Part shown: positions 11,093-23,261 of the stretch, piece after piece
Layout of the letters: each line of letters starts with the position of its first letter
How positions within the stretch are numbered: the stretch's first letter is position 1
From: Hahellaceae bacterium
GTDB taxonomy: Bacteria > Pseudomonadota > Gammaproteobacteria > Pseudomonadales > Oleiphilaceae
Assembly (NCBI GenBank): GCA_016744695.1
Contig: JADGDV010000013.1
Location: 25,223-89,222 of the forward strand
DNA: 64,000 nucleotides
Direction of reading: 5' to 3'
Translations under genes and position numbers: made by a program
Notes under the pieces: model-generated
The model's database searches: none
What the model saw: only the letters and a program-made list of their open reading frames with translations
Told to the model about the DNA's origin: nothing

Positions 11093-12370
11093 ATGAAACT
11101 AGAAACACTGGCTATCCATGCAGGTTATACCCCAGACCCAACCACCAAAGCTGTTGCCGTCCCTTTATTTCAAACAACCTCTTATGCTTTTGACAACACC
11201 CAGCATGGCGCAGACCTGTTTGACTTAAAAGTTCCGGGTAATATTTACAGTCGCATAATGAACCCAACTAATGACGTTCTCGAACAACGACTAACACAGA
11301 TGGAAGGTGGTATTGGAGCCTTGTCGATGGCATCGGGTATGGCGGCAATCACCGCGTCTATTCAGGCTATTTGTGAGGTAGGCGAAAACATTATTAGTGT
11401 TAGCCAACTCTACGGCGGCACATACAACTTATTTGCCCACACGTTCCCTAAGCAAGGGATTGAGGTTCGATTTGCAGACGGTGATAACCCTGCTTCTTTC
11501 GCGAGTTTAATTGATTCAAAAACAAAAGCTATTTTTTGCGAATCTATTGGTAACCCTTTAGGTAATATTATTGATATCAAGGCACTTGCAGATGTTGCGC
11601 ATCAGCATGGTGTACCTCTGATTGTAGATAATACCGTTGCCACTCCGGTTCTTTGCAGACCCTTTGAGCACGGTGCAGATATTATTGTTCACTCATTAAC
11701 AAAATACATCGGCGGACACGGAACGACTATTGGCGGTATTATTGTTGATTCAGGTAAGTTCCCTTGGGCTGAGCATAAAGAACGCTTTGCTGTGATGAAT
11801 GAACCGGATCCTTCTTATCATGGAGTAGTCTATTCAGAAGCGCTTGGAGACGCAGCCTACATTGGTCGCTGTCGTGTTGTTCCACTAAGAAACATGGGAG
11901 CGGCACTCTCGCCATTCAATGCAATGATGATAATGCAAGGCCTCGAAACACTTTCGCTGCGTATGGAACGACATTGCGAGAACGCTCAAAAGGTGGCTGA
12001 GTTCTTAAACCAAAGAGAAGAAGTTGAATGGGTTAACTATGCAGGGCTCGAAAGTAGTAAATACCATAAACTAGCAAAAGACTACATGAACGGGACACCA
12101 TCAAGCATTCTTTCTTTTGGCATTAAAGGCGGAGTTGCAGCAGGCTCTAAATTTATTGATGCGCTAGAATTAGTCGTTAGATTGGTAAATATTGGCGATG
12201 CAAAATCACTAGCCTGTCACCCCGCATCAACCACTCACAGACAGTTAAATGAAGAAGAGTTAAAAAGTGCTGGAGTTTCTACCGATATGGTAAGGCTTTC
12301 GGTTGGTATAGAGCATGTAGACGATATTCTTGAGGATATTACTCAGTCTTTAGAAGCTTCTCAGAGGTAA
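11093..12370 (+). CDS. metY: O-acetylhomoserine aminocarboxypropyltransferase/cysteine synthase (MetY-type PLP enzyme)
   Basis: METLAIHAGYTPDPTTKAVAVPLFQTTSYAF; HSLTKYIGGHGTTIGGI PLP-lysine; HPASTTHRQL. Confidence 0.92.
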   Translation: MKLETLAIHAGYTPDPTTKAVAVPLFQTTSYAFDNTQHGADLFDLKVPGNIYSRIMNPTNDVLEQRLTQMEGGIGALSMASGMAAITASIQAICEVGENIISVSQLYGGTYNLFAHTFPKQGIEVRFADGDNPASFASLIDSKTKAIFCESIGNPLGNIIDIKALADVAHQHGVPLIVDNTVATPVLCRPFEHGADIIVHSLTKYIGGHGTTIGGIIVDSGKFPWAEHKERFAVMNEPDPSYHGVVYSEALGDAAYIGRCRVVPLRNMGAALSPFNAMMIMQGLETLSLRMERHCENAQKVAEFLNQREEVEWVNYAGLESSKYHKLAKDYMNGTPSSILSFGIKGGVAAGSKFIDALELVVRLVNIGDAKSLACHPASTTHRQLNEEELKSAGVSTDMVRLSVGIEHVDDILEDITQSLEASQR

Positions 12371-12380
12371 AATACCAAAA

Positions 12381-12472
12381 TGGCACACTCAAGTAGGGTG
12401 TGCCATGCGCGCCGTTTTTATAATTGGGCACGGGCATTTTAAACATCTTTCGGTGCGCATGGCGCACCCTAC
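12381..12472. repeat. REP-like inverted-repeat element between metY and hemE
   Basis: Arms GTAGGGTGTGCCATGCGCGCCG (12393-12414) and CGGTGCGCATGGCGCACCCTAC (12451-12472) are inverted repeats matching at 20 of 22 positions; nested hairpins TGGCACAC..GTGTGCCA (12381-12404) and GGTGCGC-ATG-GCGCACC (12452-12468). Confidence 0.85.
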
Positions 12473-12479
12473 ATATTAT

Positions 12480-13544
12480 TTACTGGTGGTACTTCGCACT
12501 AAACTCATGTACAGCTTCAACAAATACCTTAGCCCGCTCTGGGTCAACAAATTGATGAATTCCATGCCCAAGGTTAAATACGTGCCCAGGGTTCGATCCA
12601 TAAGCCTTTAAAATACTTTCTACTTCTTTTCTAATGGTCGCAGGTGAAGCATAAAGCACACTTGGATCCATATTACCTTGCAGAGCAACTCTATCACCCA
12701 CCTGACTTCTTGCGTGCCCAATTTCCGTCGTCCAATCCAGACCTAGCGCATCTACACCGGTATTAGCCATCTGCTGTAACCACTGACCACCACCCTTTGT
12801 AAACATAATAACAGGCACTTTTCGTCCGTCATGCTCACGTATTAAACCATCTACAATTTTCTGCATATACTGCAATGAAAACGTTTGGTAAGCCGCATGA
12901 CTTAAATTACCACCCCATGTATCAAAAATCTGAACAGCCTGAGCCCCTGCTTTAATTTGCTCATTCAAGTAGTCAATAACAGACAACGCTAGTTTATCCA
13001 ACAACTTATGCATTACTTCAGGCTTGTCATACATCATCGCCTTAACGTGTCTAAAGTCTTTAGACGAGCCACCTTCAACCATATACGTTGCTAGCGTCCA
13101 AGGACTGCCAGAAAAACCAATTAAAGGCACACGACCATTTAGCTCACGACGTATTGTAGTCACCGCATTTAAAACATAATCTAAATCAGAGCTTGTTTTA
13201 ACCACAGGTAACGCATCAACATCAGCCTCTGTGCGAACAATCTTTTTAAAACGTGGACCTTCACCCGTTTCGAAGTAAAGCCCCAAACCCATTGCGTCTG
13301 GAATAGTCAGAATATCAGAGAATAAAATTGCCGCATCTAAAGGGAAACGTTCAAGAGGTTGAATAGTTACTTCACATGCAAACTCTGCATTCTTGCATAA
13401 GCTTAAAAAATCACCTGCCTTGCTACGTAACGCTCTATATTCAGGCAAATACCGACCAGCCTGACGCATCATCCATACAGGCGTTACATCCACAGGCTCT
13501 CTTAATAATGCTCTTAGAAAGCGATCATTTTTTAGTTCAGCCAT
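12480..13544 (-). CDS. hemE: Uroporphyrinogen decarboxylase
   Basis: [45 protein letters not shown]. Confidence 0.98.
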   Translation of the reverse strand: MAELKNDRFLRALLREPVDVTPVWMMRQAGRYLPEYRALRSKAGDFLSLCKNAEFACEVTIQPLERFPLDAAILFSDILTIPDAMGLGLYFETGEGPRFKKIVRTEADVDALPVVKTSSDLDYVLNAVTTIRRELNGRVPLIGFSGSPWTLATYMVEGGSSKDFRHVKAMMYDKPEVMHKLLDKLALSVIDYLNEQIKAGAQAVQIFDTWGGNLSHAAYQTFSLQYMQKIVDGLIREHDGRKVPVIMFTKGGGQWLQQMANTGVDALGLDWTTEIGHARSQVGDRVALQGNMDPSVLYASPATIRKEVESILKAYGSNPGHVFNLGHGIHQFVDPERAKVFVEAVHEFSAKYHQ

Positions 13545-13633
13545 GCAATTTCTCTCTATAAAAATTATTAAAGGCTGGATAATACCCGCCTTTAAAGTGA
13601 ATTCGGTTGTTAAATGTCAATAATTAGCAAGAT

Positions 13634-13659
13634 AGAAAAAAGCACAGCGATTGCTGTGC
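13634..13659 (-). terminator. Rho-independent terminator downstream of gltD
   Basis: Minus-strand reading GCACAGCAATCGCTGTGC followed by TTTTTT; sits between the hemE start and gltD stop. Confidence 0.85.
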
Positions 13660-13699
13660 CTTTCTTCTATCTAAAAACATGTAACTTTTCAGTTTTTAT

Positions 13700-15121
<1,422 letters not shown>

Positions 15122-15169
15122 TTAAAAGCCTCTTTAACCTTCACACGCAACTAAATATCGCCGTCTGCC

Positions 15170-18100
15170 TTATTCTGGCTGGGCTCTTGTACTGTCTAGC
15201 AAGTTTTTAAGGCTCGCCGCTTTTGGCTTCACTAGCCAAAAACGAACAATATAATCATCAAAGTTATCAATGATATGCTGAGCCCACTCACTGCCTGTTT
15301 CAGCAACGTGTTCTTCAATTACACCCCGTAAGTGATTACGGTACGGTTCCATATGCCCGCTTGAAATACGATGAATCTCAACGAGCTCATGGTTATATTG
15401 ATCTACAAAACCATTCTTCCGATCAAGAACGTAGGCAAAACCACCGGTCATGCCTGCACCAAAGTTATAACCCGTCTCACCAAGAACAGTAACCAAGCCA
15501 CCTGTCATGTACTCACAACCGTGATCTCCCACACCTTCTACAACAGCGTGAGCGCCTGAATTTCGAACGCCAAATCGCTCCCCTGCAGTACCTGCAGCAA
15601 AGAGTTTTCCGCCCGTAGCACCATAAAGACAAGTATTACCCGCTATAGCAGTATCTTGTGTTTTAAACGAGCTGCACTGTGGAGGGCGAACAACCAACTT
15701 ACCACCGGTCATTCCTTTACCAACATAGTCGTTTGCATCGCCCTCAAGGTACATATGCAAACCACCAGCATTCCAAACACCGAAACTCTGGCCAACCGTT
15801 CCTGTAAGATCTAACTGAATAGGCGAACCACTCATTCCTTGGTTGCCATGCTGCTTAGCAATTTCACCAGACAATCTAGCACCAACAGAACGATCACAGT
15901 TAGTTACTTTATATGTGAACTTACCACCAGACTTGGATTCAATAGAAGACATGGCATCAGCCATCATTTTCTCTGCTAATAAACCCTTATCAAAAGGTTC
16001 ATTTCTCTCAACTTGGCAAGTATGAGGCTTATCTGCCGGAATATAATCATTGCCAAGCATTGGTGTCAGATCAAGGCCCTGCTGCTTACTTGTCTTGCCT
16101 GGCAGTACTTCTAACAGATCCGTACGCCCAACAAGCTCTTCCAAAGAACTAACGCCTAGTTTAGCCATCCATTCACGCGTCTCTTCAGCAACAAATTTGA
16201 AGAAATTCATAACCATTTCAACGGTGCCAATAAAGTGCTCATCACGTAAGCTCTGATTTTGTGTCGCGATACCTGTTGCACAGTTATTAAGATGGCAAAT
16301 ACGCAAGTACTTACAACCTAAAGCAACCATAGGCATTGTGCCAAACCCAAAGCTTTCTGCACCAAAAATAGCGGCCTTTACAACATCCAGACCGGTTTTT
16401 AAACCACCGTCTGTTTGTAGTCGAATTTTTCCACGAAGATCATTACCACGTAGTGCCTGATGAGCCTCAGTTAAACCCAACTCCCATGGAGATCCAGCAT
16501 TACGTACAGAGGTCAATGGACTTGCTGCGGTGCCACCATCATAACCAGAAATAGTGATCAAATCAGCGTAAGCCTTTGCTACACCAGCAGCGATTGTTCC
16601 AACACCGGGTTCAGATACCAACTTAACAGATACCAAGGCGCTTGGGTTTACCTGTTTTAAATCGAAAATTAGCTGAGCTAAATCTTCAATTGAATATATG
16701 TCGTGATGAGGCGGTGGTGATATCAGTGTCACACCGGGTACAGAGAAGCGCAGGGTCGCAATCAGGTCATTAACCTTACCGCCTGGAAGCTGCCCACCTT
16801 CACCTGGCTTAGCACCCTGGGCTACTTTAATTTGTATAACATCAGCACTACTCAAGTAGTGAGGTGTTACGCCAAATCGGCCAGATGCAACTTGCTTAAT
16901 TTTAGAGCGTTTGTTAGTTCCGTATCGAGCAGGGTCTTCGCCCCCCTCACCTGAGTTTGAACGTCCACCCAAGGTATTCATTGCAACGGCTAGAGCTTCA
17001 TGAGCTTCTGGTGATAACGCACCCAGAGACATTGCCGCAGAATCGAATCGTGCAACAATTTTCTCCATCGGCTCTACATCACTGAGTTCAATAGCTGTCT
17101 GCTTGTCACTAAGCTTTAATAAGTCTCGAATCGTAGCAACCGGACGCTCATTTACCAGCTTGGCATACTCATGGTAAACACCATAGTCACCGGTCTGAAC
17201 CGCCTTTTGTATCGTGTTAACAACGTCAGGATTATAAGCATGATACTCACTTCCGTGAACATATTTCAGCAATCCACCTTGAGAAATAGGCTTCCGCTTC
17301 TTCCATGCGTCGTTAGCTAATAGCTGCTGTTCAAACTGAAAATCTTCAAAGTTAGCGCCTTTAATTCGACACGCCACACCTTTAAAACAAAGTTCTTCTA
17401 CCTCATCGGCCAAACCTACGGCTTCAAATAACTGAGCACCACGATAGGAGGCAATAGTAGAAATACCCATCTTGGAAAGAATCTTCATCAGACCTTTGCC
17501 AATCCCTCTACGGTAATTGTTTTTGGCCTCAACAGGGTCAATCAGCATCTCACCCGTATTAATCAGGTCATTAAGCACCTGATAAGCAAGATAAGGATAT
17601 ACAGCGGTTGCACCAAAACCAAAGAGTACAGCGAAATGATGCGGATCACGCACATAGCCACTTTCAACTACGATGTTTGAATCACAACGTAATCCGGTTT
17701 TAACTAAATGATGGTGAACAGCACCCGTTGCCATAAAGGCATTAATTGGCAACTTGCCTTCGGTGATGTTTTTATCACTTAGCATTAAAATAACATTGCC
17801 ATCTCGGACGGCGCTTTCAGCTTCATTACAAACCGCTTTAATCGCCTGCTCTAAACCTTGCTCTGCACTATAACTTAGCTCTATACGCGCTACGTCAAAA
17901 CCAGAAATTTCTTTAGTTGATAAACACTTAAATTTAGCAGGAGATAATACGGGGGTTCCTAAGATAACACGCCTTGCATGTTCGGGTGTCTCTTCAAATA
18001 TATTCTGTTCAACACCAATGCAAGTTTCTAAAGACATTACAATGGATTCACGTAATGGGTCGATAGGCGGGTTAGTTACCTGAGCGAACTTCTGACGAAA

Positions 18101-19618
18101 ATAATCAGACACAGAACGAACACGTTCTGATAAAACGGCCATTGGGGTGTCATCCCCCATAGAACCAACCGCTTCCTGACCAGCTTCGGCCAGTGGTCGT
18201 AGCACCTGATCACGCTCTTCAAAAGTAACTTGGAACATTTTCATATGAGATTTCAACTCATCTTGTTCCATCACGTTATATTCAAATCTCGACTTACCCA
18301 ATGTAGCTTCAAGACGTGTTGCATTATCCCTTAACCATTGCTTATAAGGGTGCGCCGTCTTAAGCACTCCGTCGATATCTTCAGTATTTAAAATTTTTCC
18401 GGTTTGTGTATCAATAGCCAAAATCTGACCAGGCCCTACACGCCCCTTTGCAACCACATCTTCTGGCAAGTAGCCATAGGTGCCAATTTCAGATGCAAGA
18501 GTGATATAGCCGTTCTTAGTAATAACCCAGCGAGATGGGCGTAAGCCGTTACGATCCAGTAAACATACCGCGTAACGACCGTCAGTCATTACAACGCCTG
18601 CGGGTCCATCCCATGGTTCCATGTGCATAGAATTATATTCGTGAAAGGCACGAAGATCCGCATCCATTGTATCAACATTCTGCCAAGCTGGCGGAATCAT
18701 CATTCTTACTGCACGGAACAGGTCAACTCCGCCTGCCAGTAATATCTCAAGCATGTTATCCATACTTGATGAATCTGACCCCGTTAAGTTAACAAGAGGA
18801 CTTAGCGACTGAAGATCAGGTATATCATCCGTTTTAAATTTAGAAGTTCGTGCCAAAGCCCAATTACGATTACCTTCAACCGTATTAATTTCACCATTGT
18901 GAGCCAGCATTCTGAAAGGCTGAGCCAAAGGCCAGCGTGGGGCTGTATTAGTAGAGAAACGCTGGTGAAATACACAAATAGCCGTCTCAAAAAGCTCGTC
19001 ACCCAAGTCAGTATAAAAACTTGGAAGATCAACAGGCATCATTAAGCCTTTATAAGACAACACTTTCTCAGAAAGACTACATACATAAAACTCACCATCT
19101 GAAATAAGCTCTATTTCTGCTTTACGACGAGCTAGAAATAACTTAATTGAGAGTTCTTTTTCAGAAAGCTCTGCACCAGAGATAAACACTTGCTCTATAC
19201 CAGGCAAGCAATCAATGGCCATTGGACCCAGGCAAGACTCGTCGGTAGGGACAACACGCCAGCCAACAACACTTAAACCTTCGTTAACAAGGTGCTTTTC
19301 TAGCACTTTTTTAGAAGCTACCGCTTTTTCAGGATCTTGATTTAAGAACACCATCCCGATGCCGTAACGCGCACCTAAATCTACACCAAAGCTCTCTTTT
19401 GCAACATGACGCAGAAATGTATCAGGCTTTTGCATAAGCAAGCCACAGCCATCACCTGTTTTACCATCTGCAGCGATACCGCCTCTATGGGTCATGCAAG
19501 TCAAAGATTCTATGGATGTCGTAAGCAAATCATGACTTGCTTGTCCTTCCATATGGGCAATCAAGCCAAATCCACAGTTATCCTTGAAATCATCAGGATG
19601 ATACAAACCTGTCATCAT
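15170..19618 (-). CDS. gltB: Glutamate synthase large subunit
   Basis: 1482 aa; Ntn amidotransferase with propeptide cleavage at [13 protein letters not shown]/Fe-S region [23 protein letters not shown] repeats at C-terminus. Confidence 0.97.
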   Translation of the reverse strand: MMTGLYHPDDFKDNCGFGLIAHMEGQASHDLLTTSIESLTCMTHRGGIAADGKTGDGCGLLMQKPDTFLRHVAKESFGVDLGARYGIGMVFLNQDPEKAVASKKVLEKHLVNEGLSVVGWRVVPTDESCLGPMAIDCLPGIEQVFISGAELSEKELSIKLFLARRKAEIELISDGEFYVCSLSEKVLSYKGLMMPVDLPSFYTDLGDELFETAICVFHQRFSTNTAPRWPLAQPFRMLAHNGEINTVEGNRNWALARTSKFKTDDIPDLQSLSPLVNLTGSDSSSMDNMLEILLAGGVDLFRAVRMMIPPAWQNVDTMDADLRAFHEYNSMHMEPWDGPAGVVMTDGRYAVCLLDRNGLRPSRWVITKNGYITLASEIGTYGYLPEDVVAKGRVGPGQILAIDTQTGKILNTEDIDGVLKTAHPYKQWLRDNATRLEATLGKSRFEYNVMEQDELKSHMKMFQVTFEERDQVLRPLAEAGQEAVGSMGDDTPMAVLSERVRSVSDYFRQKFAQVTNPPIDPLRESIVMSLETCIGVEQNIFEETPEHARRVILGTPVLSPAKFKCLSTKEISGFDVARIELSYSAEQGLEQAIKAVCNEAESAVRDGNVILMLSDKNITEGKLPINAFMATGAVHHHLVKTGLRCDSNIVVESGYVRDPHHFAVLFGFGATAVYPYLAYQVLNDLINTGEMLIDPVEAKNNYRRGIGKGLMKILSKMGISTIASYRGAQLFEAVGLADEVEELCFKGVACRIKGANFEDFQFEQQLLANDAWKKRKPISQGGLLKYVHGSEYHAYNPDVVNTIQKAVQTGDYGVYHEYAKLVNERPVATIRDLLKLSDKQTAIELSDVEPMEKIVARFDSAAMSLGALSPEAHEALAVAMNTLGGRSNSGEGGEDPARYGTNKRSKIKQVASGRFGVTPHYLSSADVIQIKVAQGAKPGEGGQLPGGKVNDLIATLRFSVPGVTLISPPPHHDIYSIEDLAQLIFDLKQVNPSALVSVKLVSEPGVGTIAAGVAKAYADLITISGYDGGTAASPLTSVRNAGSPWELGLTEAHQALRGNDLRGKIRLQTDGGLKTGLDVVKAAIFGAESFGFGTMPMVALGCKYLRICHLNNCATGIATQNQSLRDEHFIGTVEMVMNFFKFVAEETREWMAKLGVSSLEELVGRTDLLEVLPGKTSKQQGLDLTPMLGNDYIPADKPHTCQVERNEPFDKGLLAEKMMADAMSSIESKSGGKFTYKVTNCDRSVGARLSGEIAKQHGNQGMSGSPIQLDLTGTVGQSFGVWNAGGLHMYLEGDANDYVGKGMTGGKLVVRPPQCSSFKTQDTAIAGNTCLYGATGGKLFAAGTAGERFGVRNSGAHAVVEGVGDHGCEYMTGGLVTVLGETGYNFGAGMTGGFAYVLDRKNGFVDQYNHELVEIHRISSGHMEPYRNHLRGVIEEHVAETGSEWAQHIIDNFDDYIVRFWLVKPKAASLKNLLDSTRAQPE

Positions 19619-19764
19619 ATTTCACACTCTCGCGTTTATTCTTTACTAATCAAAAGCTTACAAAAAACAAAATACTCGGCAAGCTTCTAAACGTCAAAAT
19701 TGGGGGTGGCTATTTTACACGCCTAGGGGGAGTCACACAAATTTATCGAAATTTTATATTAGAG

Positions 19765-19805
19765 CTACCTGACAACGATCAATAAAATCGTTTAAAGTCA
19801 GGTAG
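19765..19805. other. Long hairpin in gltB leader / damX 3' region
   Basis: CTACCTGAC AACGAT caataaa ATCGTT taaa GTCAGGTAG: two perfect stem segments (6 bp and 9 bp) separated by a 4-nt bulge. Confidence 0.6.
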
Positions 19806-19820
19806 TAAGAAAAAATAACA

Positions 19821-19846
19821 CTGCAGAGTAATTATTTACTCTGCAG
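19821..19846 (-). terminator. Hairpin overlapping the damX stop codon, probable terminator
   Basis: CTGCAGAGTAA-TTAT-TTACTCTGCAG, perfect 11-bp stem; on the minus strand followed by TGTTATTTTTTC; its 5' arm encodes the last damX codons. Confidence 0.75.
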
Positions 19847-21427
19847 TCCTTTAACACTTCTCAGCCAAGGCTTTTGCTTTTTAATTACCACCGGTAATGA
19901 GGACATCGCCTTTCTTGCAGCCTCTTTATCGGTGTAGACACCCGAAATAACAACAAACCAAGCCCCGCCTTTATACGTTGACTCTATATATAAAAGGCTG
20001 GCCGAAGCACTTGCCTTATCAATATACTTTATAGCTGTCTTTTCATTTCTACTTCCCAAAACCTGGATAGTATAAGCAGAAGAAGCCTGCTTATTAATCC
20101 AAGCTTCTGACCTAAACCCTGAGTGCCTACTTTCAGTTTTATCAACCACTTCGACCGCCACCTTTTCAGGCTCACTTTCAGTTACAAGGGTCTTTTCCTG
20201 AACGACGATTTTCTCAACACTTACAGGCATAACAACATCAGAAGCAGATATTTCACCCTTATCTTTAGGAACCTCAACCTCAACTACATCTATAGCGGCT
20301 TCTTCAACAGTATTATTAAGACCTTCCTTTGATTCTTCTGGCAATACAATCGAAGGCGTGCCATAAACATCTTCCACTGGCTTAATTTCGCCATCAGGTG
20401 TGTATGACGGTATAAGAGGCTCATTTTCATGAGCAACAATCTCCGCTAGTTTATCTCTAGCATTAAGGACACTAGGATCTACAGTAAGGTTATCTTGCAA
20501 CTCAACAGGTGAAATATTTTCGGAAGACACAAAAAACAAATTGTACTGATAAGCAACCACTAAAAATGAAAATAGCAAAGCAACAGAAATACCGGCTAAC
20601 ACCCAGCCAAGTCCCTTAGGGTTTCTTTTTTTCCTTTCAGAAGTGCCAAACACATCAAGTAAAACTGCTGGAGCAATTCGATTGATTCTGCCAGGACAGC
20701 CTTTTCCAAGCTCATGAAGCGCAGACCTTTGTGCACCTGAGAAGTCTAACTCTCCACTGGCTCCCGCCCTAACCAACCTCAAATTCACATAGGCGGCAGC
20801 ATCGTCAAGAGAGAAAGGTTTAAGTTGTATTTGGTGTATCCAGCCACAGTTATCAGGATCAACACCCTCCAAAGTCATACTATGAAGAACACTCTTTCGG
20901 CCAGAAATAAGCAAGCATACTCCCGCATCACCGCCTAACGGCTTAAAAGTCGAGATAAGTAACTGAAAACTTTCTTTGTTTGTTTTATGCGCATCATCAA
21001 CAACTAGAAGGGTACGCTTACCTTCAGTAATTTCCTGGGAAAAATGTTGTGTAACTTTATCCATTGAGCGATCTGTGGGCTCGCCATCAACCTGGTGAAT
21101 ATTGAATTTTTTACACAATTCAGATACAAGTTTTCTAGGGGTTGATATAAGCGAGGGGTTTAAACTAACGACATCAACATCATCTACTTGTCTTGCCAAC
21201 TCACTAATTAAGGTGGTTTTGCCACTCCCAGTGTCACCCGTTAGTAGCAATACCATATCACCAAAGTTTACAAGATGACGAAGCGTCTCAAGGTTGTGTT
21301 GCCGTTGTGCACCTTGAAAAAACAAGTGAGTAACATCACCAAAAGGCTCAAGTTTTAGATGATATTTATTTCTCAACTGATCATTCAGGGATTGCTGATA
21401 TTCACTTTCCTTGGTAACAGAATTCAT
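19832..21427 (-). CDS. damX: AAA ATPase with C-terminal SPOR domain (DamX-like)
   Basis: ExeA-like ATPase LLTGDTGSGKTTLISELA Walker A and TLLVVDDAHK Walker B; TM LLFSFLVVAYQYNLFF; SPOR YTIQVLGSRNEKTAIKYI..WFVVISGVYTDKEAARKAMSSLP; locus aroKB-damX-gltBD. Confidence 0.85.
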   Translation of the reverse strand: MNSVTKESEYQQSLNDQLRNKYHLKLEPFGDVTHLFFQGAQRQHNLETLRHLVNFGDMVLLLTGDTGSGKTTLISELARQVDDVDVVSLNPSLISTPRKLVSELCKKFNIHQVDGEPTDRSMDKVTQHFSQEITEGKRTLLVVDDAHKTNKESFQLLISTFKPLGGDAGVCLLISGRKSVLHSMTLEGVDPDNCGWIHQIQLKPFSLDDAAAYVNLRLVRAGASGELDFSGAQRSALHELGKGCPGRINRIAPAVLLDVFGTSERKKRNPKGLGWVLAGISVALLFSFLVVAYQYNLFFVSSENISPVELQDNLTVDPSVLNARDKLAEIVAHENEPLIPSYTPDGEIKPVEDVYGTPSIVLPEESKEGLNNTVEEAAIDVVEVEVPKDKGEISASDVVMPVSVEKIVVQEKTLVTESEPEKVAVEVVDKTESRHSGFRSEAWINKQASSAYTIQVLGSRNEKTAIKYIDKASASASLLYIESTYKGGAWFVVISGVYTDKEAARKAMSSLPVVIKKQKPWLRSVKGLQSK

Positions 21428-21483
21428 TTTTCTGATATATTCCTATGAGCTCAACAACTAGACTTTAAAGTTAAACAACCGCA

Positions 21484-22566
21484 CTAAATAGTAGAGAGTG
21501 TCTCATCAAAACTAGACACATCAAATTCATCAGTTACTATCGCGTCACCAATTTTTGACATAAGAACCAAGCGTACACGTCCATCAATTACTTTTTTATC
21601 TACAGCCATTAAAGATTTAAATAAGTCTATCGTCATTTCTTCAGGTGATGTCACAGGTAAATCCACCCGTTTCAATAAAGTAGTAATGCGCTGTACATCC
21701 TCTTTCTCTATCCAACCCTGCCGGTAAGATAAGTCTGCAGCCATTACCATCCCTGTTGAAACGGCCTCACCATGCAACCACACACCATAGCCCATATGAG
21801 TTTCAATAGCATGACCAAAGGTATGACCAAGATTCAAAATTGCACGAACCCCACCCTCTTTTTCATCCTCACTCACAACCGAAGCCTTACATTGACAAGA
21901 AACTTCTATCGCATAAGTGACCGCTTCAGGGTCAAGTGCATATAAGCGATCTATATTAGATTCAAGCCATTCAAAAAAGCTTACATCACGAATAAGCCCG
22001 TATTTCACAACTTCAGCTATTCCAGCAGAAACTTCCTGCTGAGGCAAAGTGTTCAGAGTTTCAATATCAATGATCACGGCTTTCGGCTGATGAAACGCAC
22101 CAATCATATTCTTGCCTAAAGAATGATTTACCCCTGTTTTTCCACCAACCGAAGAGTCTACCTGTGAAAGCAGAGTTGTGGGGATCTGAATAAATTCAAC
22201 ACCTCGCTGATAACAAGCCGCAGCAAAACCAGTCATATCACCAACGACCCCTCCACCAAGGGCAACCATCGTCGTTTTTCTGGTGTGTCGTCTCTCAAGC
22301 AATTGATCAAATATTTTGTTCAGTGTCTCTAGGTTTTTATAACACTCACCGTCAGGTAAAATAGTCACAGATACATCAAAAGCCTTAAACAAGGTTTTCA
22401 CTCGCTCAAGGTAAAGAGGGGCCACCGTGTCATTAGTAACAATCATAACCTGGCTACCAACCACGTAAGGGGCAACCAAATTAGTATCATCAATTAATCC
22501 TGCACCAATAAAAATAGGATAACTTCGTTCACCAAGTGCTACTGTTAACTGTTTCATTTCAACCAA
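21484..22566 (-). CDS. aroB: 3-dehydroquinate synthase
   Basis: [48 protein letters not shown]. Confidence 0.98.
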   Translation of the reverse strand: MVEMKQLTVALGERSYPIFIGAGLIDDTNLVAPYVVGSQVMIVTNDTVAPLYLERVKTLFKAFDVSVTILPDGECYKNLETLNKIFDQLLERRHTRKTTMVALGGGVVGDMTGFAAACYQRGVEFIQIPTTLLSQVDSSVGGKTGVNHSLGKNMIGAFHQPKAVIIDIETLNTLPQQEVSAGIAEVVKYGLIRDVSFFEWLESNIDRLYALDPEAVTYAIEVSCQCKASVVSEDEKEGGVRAILNLGHTFGHAIETHMGYGVWLHGEAVSTGMVMAADLSYRQGWIEKEDVQRITTLLKRVDLPVTSPEEMTIDLFKSLMAVDKKVIDGRVRLVLMSKIGDAIVTDEFDVSSFDETLSTI

Positions 22567-22597
22567 ACAACCTTTTAATTACTAATATACCGCCCTA

Positions 22598-23134
22598 CTA
22601 ATCTTGAGCAAGTACCTGATCCAGAATCTGTCTAACAACCGCTTTGGGGTTTTTTTTATCCGTTAGGATAATAACATTAGCCACTTCAGAGTATAGTGGA
22701 TCTCTGATTTCAAAAATGTCAGTTAGCGCCTTTAGAGGGTTATCATTTTGTAGTAGTGGCCTATTACGATCACGCCTTGTCCGCTCAAACTGCTGCTCTA
22801 CCGATGTTTTTAAATAAACCACCTGAGCTCCAATTTTAAGATGAGAGCGATTGTTAGGGTTAAGAACCGCACCACCTCCCGTAGCCAATACAATGCCATC
22901 AGTCTGACTTAGATCTGCTATCACACCACACTCACGTTCACGAAACCCGGCCTCGCCTTCCACATCAAATATCCATGGAATATTCGCTCCGCTACGAGAC
23001 TCAATTTCACTGTCTGAATCACAAAAAGAAAACCCTAGCTCGCGAGAAAGCAGTTTGCCAATTGTTGTTTTACCAGCCCCCATAGGGCCAACTAGCACAA
23101 CTCTTTTTGCATTATTTTTTAATAAACTAAGCAT
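22598..23134 (-). CDS. aroK: Shikimate kinase
   Basis: [45 protein letters not shown]. Confidence 0.97.
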   Translation of the reverse strand: MLSLLKNNAKRVVLVGPMGAGKTTIGKLLSRELGFSFCDSDSEIESRSGANIPWIFDVEGEAGFRERECGVIADLSQTDGIVLATGGGAVLNPNNRSHLKIGAQVVYLKTSVEQQFERTRRDRNRPLLQNDNPLKALTDIFEIRDPLYSEVANVIILTDKKNPKAVVRQILDQVLAQD

Positions 23135-23209
23135 GTAAACCTATAAATGGATCTGACTTTAATGAGGCGAGAGCATAACACAAGGCATTATATTCAGAAT
23201 ACCCCAGAC

Positions 23210-23244
23210 AAAAAAAAGCCATCACCTAATGGTGATGGCTTTTT
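23210..23244 (-). terminator. Rho-independent terminator downstream of pilQ
   Basis: AAAAAGCCATCACC-TAAT-GGTGATGGCTTTTT, 14-bp perfect stem with flanking A/T tracts, separates pilMNOPQ from aroKB. Confidence 0.92.
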
Positions 23245-23261
23245 GTTCAATACACTAAAAC

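Noticed and set aside
23210-23244. Perfect 14-bp inverted repeat as a mobile-element end
   Set aside because: A/T tracts on both sides and position after pilQ fit a Rho-independent terminator.
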